Positions 9,669 through 16,931 of a stretch of 30,503 nt of DNA are shown in pieces (positions within the stretch are counted from its first letter, which is position 1; the number at the start of each line of letters is the position of its first letter). The stretch is taken from the NCBI GenBank assembly GCA_016703765.1, contig JADJBL010000047.1:1-30503 (forward strand), given 5' to 3'. The notes beneath the pieces were generated by a model. That model had not been told where the DNA came from. It made no database searches and saw only the letters and a list, made by a program, of their open reading frames with translations. Source of the DNA: Saprospirales bacterium. GTDB lineage: Bacteria > Bacteroidota > Bacteroidia > Chitinophagales > Saprospiraceae. The translations under genes were made by a program, and so were the position numbers.

Positions 9669-10337
9669 TTAGAAAGTCCGGACGGGCTCGATGGCTTTTA
9701 GTTGGCGGATGGCCGAGCTTGGGTCGGGGGCGCCGAACACGCTGTTTCCCGCCACGAGCACGTTTGCGCCGGCCTGGAGGAGCGATTCCGCATTCTGGAG
9801 CCCCACGCCTCCATCCACTTCGATGAGGATATCGGCGTTGGAGATTTCGATCATTTCTTTGAGCTTGCGGATCCTGGGGAGGGTCTGGTAGATGAATTTT
9901 TGGCCGCCAAAACCCGGGTTGACCGACATCATGCAGACCAGGTCGATGTCGGCGAGCAGGTCTTCGAGCAGATGGACGGGGGTATGCGGATTGAGGGCAA
10001 CGCCCGCCTTTGCGCCCGAGGCGCGGATCTGCTGGAGGACGCGGTGCAGGTGTGGGCAGGCTTCGTAATGCACGGAGATCACGTCGGCGCCCGCTTTGCG
10101 GAAGCCCTCCACGTAGCGTTCGGGCTCCACGATCATGAGGTGGACGTCGAGGGGTTTTTGGGCCATTTTTTTCATGGCCTCCACGATAAACATGCCGAAG
10201 GTGATATTGGGCACGAAGCGCCCGTCCATCACATCGAGGTGGAACCAGTCCGCTTCGCTGGCGTTGACCATGGCAAACTCATCTGCGAGCCGCGTAAAAT
10301 CGGCCGCCAATATGGAAGGAGCGACGAGATGTTTCAT
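9669..10337 (-). CDS. rpe: Ribulose-phosphate 3-epimerase
   Basis: Interconverts ribulose-5-phosphate and xylulose-5-phosphate in the pentose phosphate pathway (cytoplasm). The 222-residue length is normal for this TIM-barrel family. Visible signatures are VAPSILAADF at the N-terminus, FHLDVMDGRFVPN (His33, Asp35 and the Asp38 loop), DVHLMI (His66), MSVNPGFGGQKF (the phosphate-binding region) and EVDGGVG (Asp175). The metal ligands His33, Asp35, His66 and Asp175 are all present. The exonuclease gene ends 23 bp upstream on the same strand, so the two may be co-transcribed. Confidence 0.97.
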   Translation of the reverse strand: MKHLVAPSILAADFTRLADEFAMVNASEADWFHLDVMDGRFVPNITFGMFIVEAMKKMAQKPLDVHLMIVEPERYVEGFRKAGADVISVHYEACPHLHRVLQQIRASGAKAGVALNPHTPVHLLEDLLADIDLVCMMSVNPGFGGQKFIYQTLPRIRKLKEMIEISNADILIEVDGGVGLQNAESLLQAGANVLVAGNSVFGAPDPSSAIRQLKAIEPVRTF

Positions 10338-10360
10338 GCGGCAAATGTAGGTAATTTCCG

Positions 10361-11121
10361 CTATTCACGGGGCACATGGATGATCTGGTCTTCGACCAAA
10401 ATGGGCATTCTCCTCAGGCGGAGAAAGAGTTGGACGGTGGCCAGCACGTCTTTTTCGCAGTAGTGGGAGATGCGGTCGATATCGTTTTCCTCCCAAAACA
10501 CGCGGCCCACCTGGCTGCCGTCGATATCTTCCTTGGGGGAGGGAAAATCGAGCACTGCGGCGAGCAGCTTGAGGGAGGTGAAGCTTTTTTTGTCGCCGAA
10601 TTTCCAGAGCTCCATCGTGTCGAGCAGGTGTTTGGTCTCCCAGGGCTTTTGCCTGTGATGTCCAGCATTTTTGGGAAAGCCATTTGCCGGATCACCAGCC
10701 TGCGGCAGATGTAGGGGATGTCGAACTCCTTTATATTATGCCCGCAGAGAAAATGCTTGTCCGGGTTATTGAAATACTGCCCGAGCAGGTGGGAGAACTC
10801 TTCGAGGACCTCTTCCTCGTTTTCGCCGGAGAAGGATTTGAGGCGAAGCTTGAGGCGCTGGTCGTCCTTGTCGCGCACCACAAATCCCACGGAGATGCAG
10901 ATGATCTTCCCGAATTCGGCATAGATCGCAGCGCGGTCGCTGTATAGTTCAGCGGCTTTTTCCTCCGTAAGTTCTTCTTCTCCCTTATGCAGGCTGCGGG
11001 CTTTGATCTCCCACAGTTCGCGCATGTGCTCGGGGAGCTCTTCCAAATGGGGCTCGCCCGATACGCATTCAATATCGAGAAATAATACGTTGGCGATGTC
11101 GATGGTGGCGAGAAGGTCCAT
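10361..11121 (-). CDS. Predicted 3'-5' exonuclease, DnaQ-like/PolB-like RNase H fold (one frameshift)
   Basis: A DEDD-type 3'-5' exonuclease, expected to remove nucleotides from DNA or RNA ends with two metal ions. ExoI is VLFLDIECVSG near the N-terminus (Asp and Glu ligands). ExoII is CGHNIKEFDIPYICRR. ExoIII is HYCEKDVLATVQLF in the second frame. The frame changes at an A4 run (T4 at 10647-10650 on the plus strand); one more base gives GKKPWETKHLLDTMELWKFGD without a break, a total of about 253 residues. I chose the start at 11121 (MDLLATIDIANV) because the longer frame to 11226 only translates a tandem-repeat hairpin into a Leu/Gly/Asn-rich repeat. No polymerase domain is attached, so its role in repair or RNA processing is open. 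Confidence 0.88.
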
Positions 11122-11139
11122 TTTGGAAAGGTTTAGAGG

Positions 11140-11204
11140 GTTTAGGAGGTTTAGAAAGTTTAGAAGTTTTTCTAAACCTCCTAAACTTTCTAAACCTCCT
11201 AAAC
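11140..11204. repeat. Hairpin built of GTTTAG-type 9-bp units
   Basis: Arms 11140-11165 and 11179-11204 pair over 26 bp with one mismatch around a 13-nt loop. Each arm is a tandem of the 9-bp unit GTTTAGRAG. It lies between two divergently transcribed genes, 18 bp from the exonuclease start codon, so it cannot be a terminator for either; it may be a leader hairpin or a dispersed repeat. The same unit forms a second hairpin at 13135-13192. Confidence 0.8.
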
Positions 11205-11375
11205 TATGGTCAACAAAGGTTAACAAGTTAATTCATTATTCTTTTTTTAATAAAAAAATTATCTCGTTTCGAACATTCCCCCACCCCTACTACATAATGG
11301 TGGTATCGCATCTAATTAATTCCAAACCAATTTGCCTCGGCAAAGGACATTCAAAAAAGAAAAACTAAAAATTTT

Positions 11376-12371
11376 ATGACAACGACCAATGCAAACCCGA
11401 ACGCAAACCAGTCCAGACAACGTCTGGTTGCAATCGCAGCTGTTATCGTAGCAGCACTCCTTATCGTTAACGGCGTACTTTTGTACAGCTGGCTTTCCCA
11501 GAAAAAAGTAGCAACCCAAACCACCGCCGCTTTGGAAGAAACCGAGCGCCTGAAAGAAGAACTGGAAAACCAGTACAACGAGGCCCTCGCTGAATTGGAG
11601 ACCATGCGCGGAACCAACGAGGAACTCAACAGCCTCATCGATCAGAAAGAAGCCGAATTGAAAGATTCGCGCGACAAAATCGACCGCCTGATCAAATCCG
11701 ACCTGGCCGGCGCCAAATCGGAGATCAAAAACCTCAAGTCCCAGCTCAATCAGTATGTCACCGAGATCAACGACCTCAAGGCTCAGAATGTTCAGCTGAC
11801 AGAGGCCAACACCCAGCTTTCGGAAGAAAAAACGATGCTGCAGACCGACCTCGAACAGCAAAAAATGACCAACGAAGAACTGGCTGCCACCAAAGCCGCC
11901 CTGGTTAGCGAAAAAGACCAATTAAGCACCCGCAACCAGGACCTGACCAAAACCGTAAACTTTGCCTCCGCGATCAAAGTGGAAGACCTCGAAGTGAACG
12001 GCCTGGCAACCAAAGGCTCCGGCAAAGCCGTGAAGAAAACGGCCGCCAAGAATATCGATCAACTCGAAATCTGCTTTAATACCACCGTCAACGAAGTGGC
12101 TACCCCGGGTCGCGAATACTTCTACATCCGCGTGATCAGCCCCACGGGCGAAACCCTGGCCATCGAAGAACTCGGCAGCGGTATCATGACGAGCAGCAAA
12201 ACCAACGAGAAGATCCGCTATACTCAGGTGAAAGAATACGACTACAGCAACGACGCAAGCCACATTTGCGCCAACTGGGCCCCCAACGCGCCCTTCCAGG
12301 AAGGTACCTACCAGGTCGAAGTTTACAACAAAGGCTTCCTGACCGGTTCCAGCACCTTCAAGCTGAAGTAA
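11376..12371 (+). CDS. Membrane-anchored coiled-coil protein of unknown function
   Basis: A 331-residue protein with an Asn/Gln-rich N-terminus, one membrane segment at about 18-41 (LVAIAAVIVAALLIVNGVLL), then a long coiled coil (about 50-195) of heptads rich in Glu, Lys, Leu and Gln. After a basic linker (GSGKAVKKTAAKN) comes a globular C-terminal domain at about 225-331 with beta-like stretches (EYFYIRVISPTGETLAI, QVEVYNKGFLTGSSTFKL). The layout suggests an inner-membrane anchor with a periplasmic coiled-coil spacer and a beta-sandwich head. The start lies behind a very A/T-rich leader, typical of well-expressed Bacteroidota genes. A strong hairpin follows the stop. I know no named family; it is complete and under clear protein-coding constraint. 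Confidence 0.85.
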   Translation: MTTTNANPNANQSRQRLVAIAAVIVAALLIVNGVLLYSWLSQKKVATQTTAALEETERLKEELENQYNEALAELETMRGTNEELNSLIDQKEAELKDSRDKIDRLIKSDLAGAKSEIKNLKSQLNQYVTEINDLKAQNVQLTEANTQLSEEKTMLQTDLEQQKMTNEELAATKAALVSEKDQLSTRNQDLTKTVNFASAIKVEDLEVNGLATKGSGKAVKKTAAKNIDQLEICFNTTVNEVATPGREYFYIRVISPTGETLAIEELGSGIMTSSKTNEKIRYTQVKEYDYSNDASHICANWAPNAPFQEGTYQVEVYNKGFLTGSSTFKLK

Positions 12372-12420
12372 GCACTTCTGAAGAAATCGTATCCCAAAAT
12401 ACAGGACACACTATCAACAC

Positions 12421-12452
12421 AGACAGCCTCGCGGAATTCCGCGGGGCTGTCT
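12421..12452 (+). terminator. Strong hairpin terminator after the coiled-coil gene
   Basis: A 14-nt arm (12421-12434) pairs with 12439-12452 around an AATT loop, with one T/G wobble. It begins 50 nt past the stop codon. The expected U tract is replaced by G/C homopolymers that look like sequence noise. Confidence 0.8.
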
Positions 12453-12624
12453 GGGGGGGCCCCCCGGAAAAAAAAACCCCCCCGGGGGGGGGGGGAGGGG
12501 GGGGAAACGCACCCCCGCGGGGGGGGGGGGGCGCCCGCCCCCCGCCCCCCCCCCCCCCGCGGGCGCCGGGCGCCCGGGGGCGGCGGGGGGGCGGGTCCGC
12601 AACGGGGGGGGGGGGGGGGGCGGG
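12453..12624. other. G/C homopolymer block, probable sequence artefact
   Basis: About 170 nt made almost only of runs of G and C, with one A9 run. It has no coding character and starts at the last base of a strong hairpin. I think the true sequence here was not resolved. An apparent open frame across it is not a gene. Confidence 0.75.
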
Positions 12625-12643
12625 TTCAGGTTTTAAAAGGTTC

Positions 12644-12651
12644 TATATTTG
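12644..12651 (+). promoter_or_regulatory. -7 box TATATTTG before the DUF1573 gene
   Basis: This octamer matches the Bacteroidota -7 consensus TAnnTTTG and ends 23 nt before the start codon. The -33 position falls in the unresolved G/C block and cannot be judged. Confidence 0.5.
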
Positions 12652-12674
12652 GAGCCGGTGAAAAATAATAATCG

Positions 12675-13034
12675 ATGCCATTTGTTGTCATTCTGTTTTC
12701 CCTCCTGTTTCTTTCCGAACCCGACTCCAAAGTCACCTGGCTGGGGCCGACGGAAGTGGAGCTCGGCTCCATTCAAAAAATGAAGCCGGTTTATGTGCGG
12801 TTTCCATTCCGCAACGTCAGCCAGCAAGCCATCACCATCGACAATATCCGCACGGGCTGCGGATGCACGGCCCCCGAGTGGTCGGAAGCCGCGGTAGCCC
12901 CGGGCGACACCTCCTCCATCCTCATCGAATTCGACGCCGAAAAAACCGGCTACTTCCGGCAATGGATCCGCGTGTACATCCACGACCAGCGCTCGCCCGA
13001 ACGCCTCTGGATCGAAGGCGAAGTGCTGGAATGA
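12675..13034 (+). CDS. DUF1573 domain-containing protein
   Basis: A 119-residue exported or lipid-free periplasmic protein with one DUF1573 domain. The N-terminus (MPFVVILFSLLFLSE) is a short hydrophobic signal or anchor. The domain shows the family's markers: VELGSIQKMKPV, FRNVSQQAITIDNIRTGCGCTAPEW with the conserved CGC turn, VAPGDTSSILIEFDAEKTGYF and a C-terminal strand, WIEGEVLE. DUF1573 proteins have an ASPM/SPD-2/Hydin-like beta-sandwich and no known enzyme activity. It is preceded by a -7 box and followed by the GTTTAG hairpin before lepB. The gene appears single and complete. Confidence 0.88.
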   Translation: MPFVVILFSLLFLSEPDSKVTWLGPTEVELGSIQKMKPVYVRFPFRNVSQQAITIDNIRTGCGCTAPEWSEAAVAPGDTSSILIEFDAEKTGYFRQWIRVYIHDQRSPERLWIEGEVLE

Positions 13035-13109
13035 GGCGCCGCTGGTCGATCAATTCAAGGCCTTTGGCTAATGAAGGGCTGTAAATAGAGGCTTACCGGC
13101 AAATTCTTT

Positions 13110-13117
13110 TATTTTTG
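13110..13117 (+). promoter_or_regulatory. -7 box TATTTTTG before lepB
   Basis: It matches TAnnTTTG. Transcription from it would start near 13124 and place the GTTTAG hairpin at 13135-13192 inside a leader of about 100 nt. No clear -33 TTTG is visible, so the call is moderate. Confidence 0.45.
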
Positions 13118-13134
13118 CCCTGCTTTATTGAAGG

Positions 13135-13192
13135 GTTTAGCAGGTTTAGAAGGTTTAGCAAGTTTAGACTAAACCTTCTAAACCTCCTAAAC
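13135..13192. repeat. Second GTTTAG-type tandem hairpin, lepB leader
   Basis: Arms 13135-13158 and 13169-13192 pair over 24 bp with one mismatch around a 10-nt loop. They are made of the same 9-bp unit as the hairpin at 11140-11204. It lies 32 bp before the lepB start. Its position before the gene on the same strand argues against a simple terminator. Confidence 0.8.
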
Positions 13193-13224
13193 TATCTAAA
13201 CTATCAAACCCTCATCCCTGAAAA

Positions 13225-14820
13225 ATGGAAATCATCCTCTTCCTCCTGCTATCCTACATCCTGCTCAGCGTCAGCCTGTACTTCCTTTTTCCGAAAGCCG
13301 GTGAAGCGGGCTGGAAAGGACTCGTTCCCTTATTTAACTTTATGGTGATGGCCAGGCTGGTGGGCCGCAAGCCCGCGTATGCGCTCTGGCTCTTGTTCCC
13401 CATCGTCAACCTGTTTATCTACGCCTACCTCTGCATCGAAATGGTGCGCTCCTTTAAGAAATACGGGTTCCTCCACGCGCTAATCGCCGTGGTCTATTCG
13501 CCCGCCATTTTCTTCTACCTGGCTTTTACCAAAGAGGAAAAATACGACGGCCCCACCCTGACCAAAGAGCGGGAGTTTCACGAACAAATCGAGGATGCCC
13601 GCGAAAAAAAGAATACGCGCCAACTTCAAAAACTCGAAGCCACCAACCCCTACAAAAAATCGGCCATCCGCGAATGGACGGAAGCCATCATCTTCGCCGT
13701 CTTCGCGGCGGCCTTCATCCGCATGTTCCTCATCGAGGCTTACGTGATCCCCACCTCCTCGATGGAAGGCTCCCTCATCGTGGGCGATTTTCTGTTTGTC
13801 AGCAAGGCGCATTACGGCATCCGGACGCCCAAGACCGCCCTGATGATCCCCCTGCTGCACAACCGGATACCCCTGCTCAACCGCGAATCGTATATCGCCA
13901 ATCCCGACCTGCCCTTTACCCGCCTGCGCCCCTTCGAATCCATCGACCGAAACGATCCGGTGGTGTTTAACTACCCGGAAGGCGACAGCGTGTATGTGAC
14001 TCCCGGTCGGACCTTCAGCGTGTATGACGTAAAGCGCAATCAGGAATTCCTCGCCCTGGTGCCCAAGCAATATCCGCTTACCCTTCGTCCTTTGGACAAA
14101 AAAGACCACTATATCAAGCGCTGCGTAGCCATTTCGGGCGACAGCATCCAGGTCATCGACCGCCAACTCTACGTGAACGGGAAGCCGGCTGAAAATCCGA
14201 AAAACATCCAGTTCACCTACCAGGTCAACGTCCCGGGCAATATCAACACCAGCCAGTTTGAAGAATGGGGCATTTCGAAAGAGGATCAGCGCCGGGTCGG
14301 ACCCGGGTTCATGATCCTGGTGCTGAGCGAAGAGCAAAAGCAAAAACTGCAATCGATCGACCCGGGCATCCAGATCATGCCTTTCGACGTGGCCGACAAA
14401 CGCAACAACCCCAATCCGAACAACCTCTTCCCCTACGATACCGCCCATTTCGGCGGCTGGACGGTCGACAACTACGGTCCGGTGTACATCCCCAAAGCGG
14501 GGGTTACCACGCCCCTGAGCATGGAAAACCTGGCCATGTACCGGCGGGTGATCGAAGTGTACGAGGGCAACAAGCTGGAGGTTTCCAACGGGGTCATCAA
14601 GATCAACGGGCAGGTGGCCAACTCCTACACCTTCAAAATGAACTACTACTGGATGATGGGCGACAACCGCCACAACTCCGAAGATTCGCGCGTTTGGGGC
14701 TTTGTGCCCGAAGACCACGTGGTGGGCAAACCGCTTTTCATCTGGTTGTCGGCGAAAGACGGCAAAATAGGCAACGGCATACGCTGGGAACGGCTTTTCC
14801 GCTCGGCAAGCAAGAATTAG
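13225..14820 (+). CDS. lepB: Signal peptidase I, long Bacteroidota form
   Basis: Removes signal peptides from exported proteins at the inner membrane. The 531-residue protein is much longer than E. coli Lep (324). Residues 1-100 hold several membrane segments (a DUF5684-like region). The catalytic part starts near 145 with a membrane anchor (WTEAIIFAVFAAAFIRMF). Box B is IPTSSMEGSL, with catalytic Ser179. Box D is HYIKRCVAISGDS, with general base Lys298. Box E is GDNRHNSEDSR at 479-489, followed by WGFVPEDHVVGK. A large insert of about 150 residues lies between boxes D and E, as is common in this phylum. ftsX follows 39 bp downstream with its own -7 box. The frame is intact. Confidence 0.96.
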   Translation: MEIILFLLLSYILLSVSLYFLFPKAGEAGWKGLVPLFNFMVMARLVGRKPAYALWLLFPIVNLFIYAYLCIEMVRSFKKYGFLHALIAVVYSPAIFFYLAFTKEEKYDGPTLTKEREFHEQIEDAREKKNTRQLQKLEATNPYKKSAIREWTEAIIFAVFAAAFIRMFLIEAYVIPTSSMEGSLIVGDFLFVSKAHYGIRTPKTALMIPLLHNRIPLLNRESYIANPDLPFTRLRPFESIDRNDPVVFNYPEGDSVYVTPGRTFSVYDVKRNQEFLALVPKQYPLTLRPLDKKDHYIKRCVAISGDSIQVIDRQLYVNGKPAENPKNIQFTYQVNVPGNINTSQFEEWGISKEDQRRVGPGFMILVLSEEQKQKLQSIDPGIQIMPFDVADKRNNPNPNNLFPYDTAHFGGWTVDNYGPVYIPKAGVTTPLSMENLAMYRRVIEVYEGNKLEVSNGVIKINGQVANSYTFKMNYYWMMGDNRHNSEDSRVWGFVPEDHVVGKPLFIWLSAKDGKIGNGIRWERLFRSASKN

Positions 14821-14831
14821 AAGGGATTTGC

Positions 14832-14839
14832 TAATTTTG
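14832..14839 (+). promoter_or_regulatory. -7 box TAATTTTG before ftsX
   Basis: An exact TAnnTTTG match 20 nt before the ftsX start, just past the lepB stop. A -33 element is not evident. It suggests that the ftsX-truB group can be transcribed independently of lepB. Confidence 0.45.
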
Positions 14840-14859
14840 CATTTATTTTAAACGCAGCC

Positions 14860-15723
14860 ATGTCAGAGCCCAAATCCCAACCGAATTACGGCAGATCGAT
14901 CGTCAGTGTGGCGCTCGTGTTGTTTTTGCTGGGTTTTTTCGGACTGCTCCTGGTCCAGGCCAGGGAATTGGTCGCCCTGCTCAAGGAAGAGATCAACCTC
15001 ATCGTCGAAGTCACCGACTCGGCGACGGAGGAAGACAGGGAACAATTGAGCAAATACCTGGGAAAAAGCCCCATGGTGAAGGACGGAAGTCTCCGCTTCA
15101 TCAGCAAGGAAGAAGGGATTCAGTTGCTGCGCGACGATTTCGGCGACGATTTCCTCGAAGCCGGCCTGCCCAACCCCCTGTACGACGTCTTTGTGTTCAA
15201 TGTGAAAGCGGATTACATGAATTCCGACAGCCTGGCCGCCATACGGGTCTCCCTGAAGGAACAATGGGCCCCTATCAGCGACGTCTATTACCAGCGGGGA
15301 CTGATCGACACCCTGTCGAAAAACCTCAAACGGATCGGCTGGGTTTCGCTGGGCATCAGCATTTTCTTTGTATTCGTAGCCTTTGTGCTCATCCACAATA
15401 CGATCCGGCTGGCGCTCTACTCCAACCGCTTCCTGATCAAAACGCAGGAACTGGTCGGCGCCTCCTGGGAGTTTATCAGCAAACCCTTTCTGCGCCGTAG
15501 TATCATAAACGGGCTGCTGAGCGGCCTTTTGGGCATCGCCCTGCTCAACGGCCTGCTCTGGCTGGCCGAACAGGAGATCCCCGAGTTGAAACAATTGCAC
15601 CGTTGGCCCGACATCCTTGCGCTGTTTGCCGTACTTTTGTGCGCAGGGGTGCTGATCACCCTGTCAAGCACGTATTATGTCGTCAATAAATACCTTAAGA
15701 TGCGGGTTGATGACCTTTATTGA
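14860..15723 (+). CDS. ftsX: Cell division protein FtsX (ABC transporter permease)
   Basis: FtsX is the membrane partner of the ATPase FtsE. The pair controls peptidoglycan hydrolases at the septum. The 287-residue protein has the family layout: a first membrane segment at about 15-33 (SVALVLFLLGFFGLLLVQ), a periplasmic domain of about 125 residues (INLIVEVTDSATEEDREQL, FISKEEGIQLLRDDFG), then three membrane segments from about 160, with the cytoplasmic permease loop IKTQELVGASWEFISKPFL between the second and third. The C-terminus MRVDDLY is usual for Bacteroidota FtsX. ftsE is not adjacent, which is normal in this phylum. Its TGA stop is the first triplet of an 8-bp tandem repeat. A DUF3098 gene and truB follow. 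Confidence 0.95.
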   Translation: MSEPKSQPNYGRSIVSVALVLFLLGFFGLLLVQARELVALLKEEINLIVEVTDSATEEDREQLSKYLGKSPMVKDGSLRFISKEEGIQLLRDDFGDDFLEAGLPNPLYDVFVFNVKADYMNSDSLAAIRVSLKEQWAPISDVYYQRGLIDTLSKNLKRIGWVSLGISIFFVFVAFVLIHNTIRLALYSNRFLIKTQELVGASWEFISKPFLRRSIINGLLSGLLGIALLNGLLWLAEQEIPELKQLHRWPDILALFAVLLCAGVLITLSSTYYVVNKYLKMRVDDLY

Positions 15724-15743
15724 GTGATTGAGTGATTGAGTGA
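15721..15743. repeat. 8-bp tandem repeat TGAGTGAT x3 over the ftsX stop
   Basis: Almost three copies of TGAGTGAT, the first beginning with the ftsX TGA stop codon. The following 65 nt to the next start are A/T-rich with CTTATTAACT-like repeats, a motif that recurs in the hairpin after truB. Confidence 0.7.
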
Positions 15744-15811
15744 AAAGAAAATCAATAACTTATTAACTAATTATCTTATTAACTTTCCTTAATTATGAAT
15801 CAATTAGAAAA

Positions 15812-16147
15812 ATGAGCAAACCGAATCCGCCGAAACACAAAGTCATTGTGACCAATACGCCTGCGAAGGAAAAGGAGACGCCCGCTCCTTCCAAAGGCAA
15901 GAGCTACCGCACGGGCGGCGACAAGCCCCTGGTCAACCAGTTGGTGTACAACCGCCAGAACTACTACTGGATGCTCCTGGGCGTCGGCCTGATCGGCCTC
16001 GGCATGATCCTGATGGCCGGCGGCCACATGCCCAGCCCGGATGTGTGGGACGACTCCATTATCTACAGCTGGCGCCGCACGGTGCTGGCGCCCTTTGTCA
16101 TCCTTGCCGGCCTGGTCGTCGAAATTTACGCCATCTTCAAACGCTGA
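15812..16147 (+). CDS. DUF3098 family membrane protein
   Basis: An 111-residue protein with a Lys/Pro/Thr-rich cytoplasmic N-terminus (about 1-48), a first membrane segment (YYWMLLGVGLIGLGMILMAG), a short outer loop with the family-typical SPDVWDDSIIYSWRR, and a second membrane segment (VLAPFVILAGLVVEIYAIF). DUF3098 proteins regularly follow ftsX in Bacteroidota; their function is not known. truB begins 3 bp after its stop, so the two are translated from one message. The upstream gap holds short repeats and no other gene. Confidence 0.9.
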   Translation: MSKPNPPKHKVIVTNTPAKEKETPAPSKGKSYRTGGDKPLVNQLVYNRQNYYWMLLGVGLIGLGMILMAGGHMPSPDVWDDSIIYSWRRTVLAPFVILAGLVVEIYAIFKR

Positions 16148-16150
16148 TCC

Positions 16151-16858
16151 ATGAGCGCAGCGCGCCTCGACCCGGCCGAACTGGCAAAAGGCGCCATGCT
16201 TGCAGTCGATAAGCCGCAAGGCTGGACCTCCTTCGACGTGGTCAACAAGATCCGCTACAAGCTGAAACACCTCCTCGGGGTGAAGAAAATAAAGGTGGGC
16301 CACGCCGGCACCCTCGACCCCCTGGCCACCGGCCTGCTCATTATCTGCACCGGGGGCGCTACCAAAAAAATAGACCTCTATCAGGGAATGGAAAAGGAAT
16401 ACCGCGGCACCATCACCTTCGGCGCCTCCACCCCTTCCTTCGACGCCGAAACGGAACCCGACGCCTCCTACCCCTACGATCATATTTCTCCAAAAATGCT
16501 CGAGGACGTGAAAGCGCAGTTCCTCGGCGAAATCGACCAGGTCCCTCCCCTCTTTTCCGCCATCAAGGTCGACGGGCAGCCGCTCTACCAGAAAGCCCGC
16601 CAGGGCATTGTGATGGAAGTCAAGCCCAGAAAAGTCACCATCCTCTCCCTCGAATGGACACGCATCGAACTGCCGGAAGTAGATTTTGTCGTGCAATGCA
16701 GCAAGGGCACCTATATCCGCTCCCTGGCCCACGACGTGGGTAAAGCCCTCGGCAGCGGCGCCTACCTCAGCCGCCTCATCCGCACCCGGATCGGGGAGTA
16801 CAGGCTGGAGGATGCGTGGAACCTTGAAGAGCTGGTTGATGCTTTGGAGAAACTCTAA
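16151..16858 (+). CDS. truB: tRNA pseudouridine(55) synthase TruB
   Basis: Converts U55 in the T-loop of tRNAs to pseudouridine. The 235-residue length matches the short bacterial form. Motifs are LAVDKPQGWTSFDVVNK, then VGHAGTLDPLATGLL with catalytic Asp56, YRGTITFGASTPSFDAE, QVPPLFSAIKVDGQPLYQKAR and KGTYIRSLAHDVGKALGSG. In many Bacteroidota uppP lies between the DUF3098 gene and truB; here the gap is 3 bp and uppP is absent. The TAA stop lies inside the first arm of a long perfect hairpin shared with the convergent caspase gene. Confidence 0.97.
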   Translation: MSAARLDPAELAKGAMLAVDKPQGWTSFDVVNKIRYKLKHLLGVKKIKVGHAGTLDPLATGLLIICTGGATKKIDLYQGMEKEYRGTITFGASTPSFDAETEPDASYPYDHISPKMLEDVKAQFLGEIDQVPPLFSAIKVDGQPLYQKARQGIVMEVKPRKVTILSLEWTRIELPEVDFVVQCSKGTYIRSLAHDVGKALGSGAYLSRLIRTRIGEYRLEDAWNLEELVDALEKL

Positions 16859-16931
16859 TAGTTATTGAGTTAATAAGGTTATAAGTTATTGTCTTTTAAT
16901 AACTTATAACCTTATTAACTCAATAACTATT
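16857..16931. terminator. Perfect 34-bp hairpin, bidirectional terminator, covering both stop codons
   Basis: Arms 16857-16890 and 16898-16931 are exact reverse complements with a 7-nt loop (GTCTTTT). The A/T-rich arms are made of related units such as GTTATTGAGTTAATAAG and TTATAAGTTATT. The truB stop (16856-16858) begins at its left edge and the caspase gene stop (16927-16929) lies in its right arm. As the only DNA between two convergent genes, it is a natural two-way terminator. Confidence 0.85.

Noticed and set aside
12266..12661. Pro/Gly/Arg-rich open frame over the G/C block
   Set aside because: It exists only because homopolymer runs lack stop codons.
13480..14718. 412-residue minus-strand open frame within lepB
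   Set aside because: Antisense to a clear signal peptidase with catalytic motifs.
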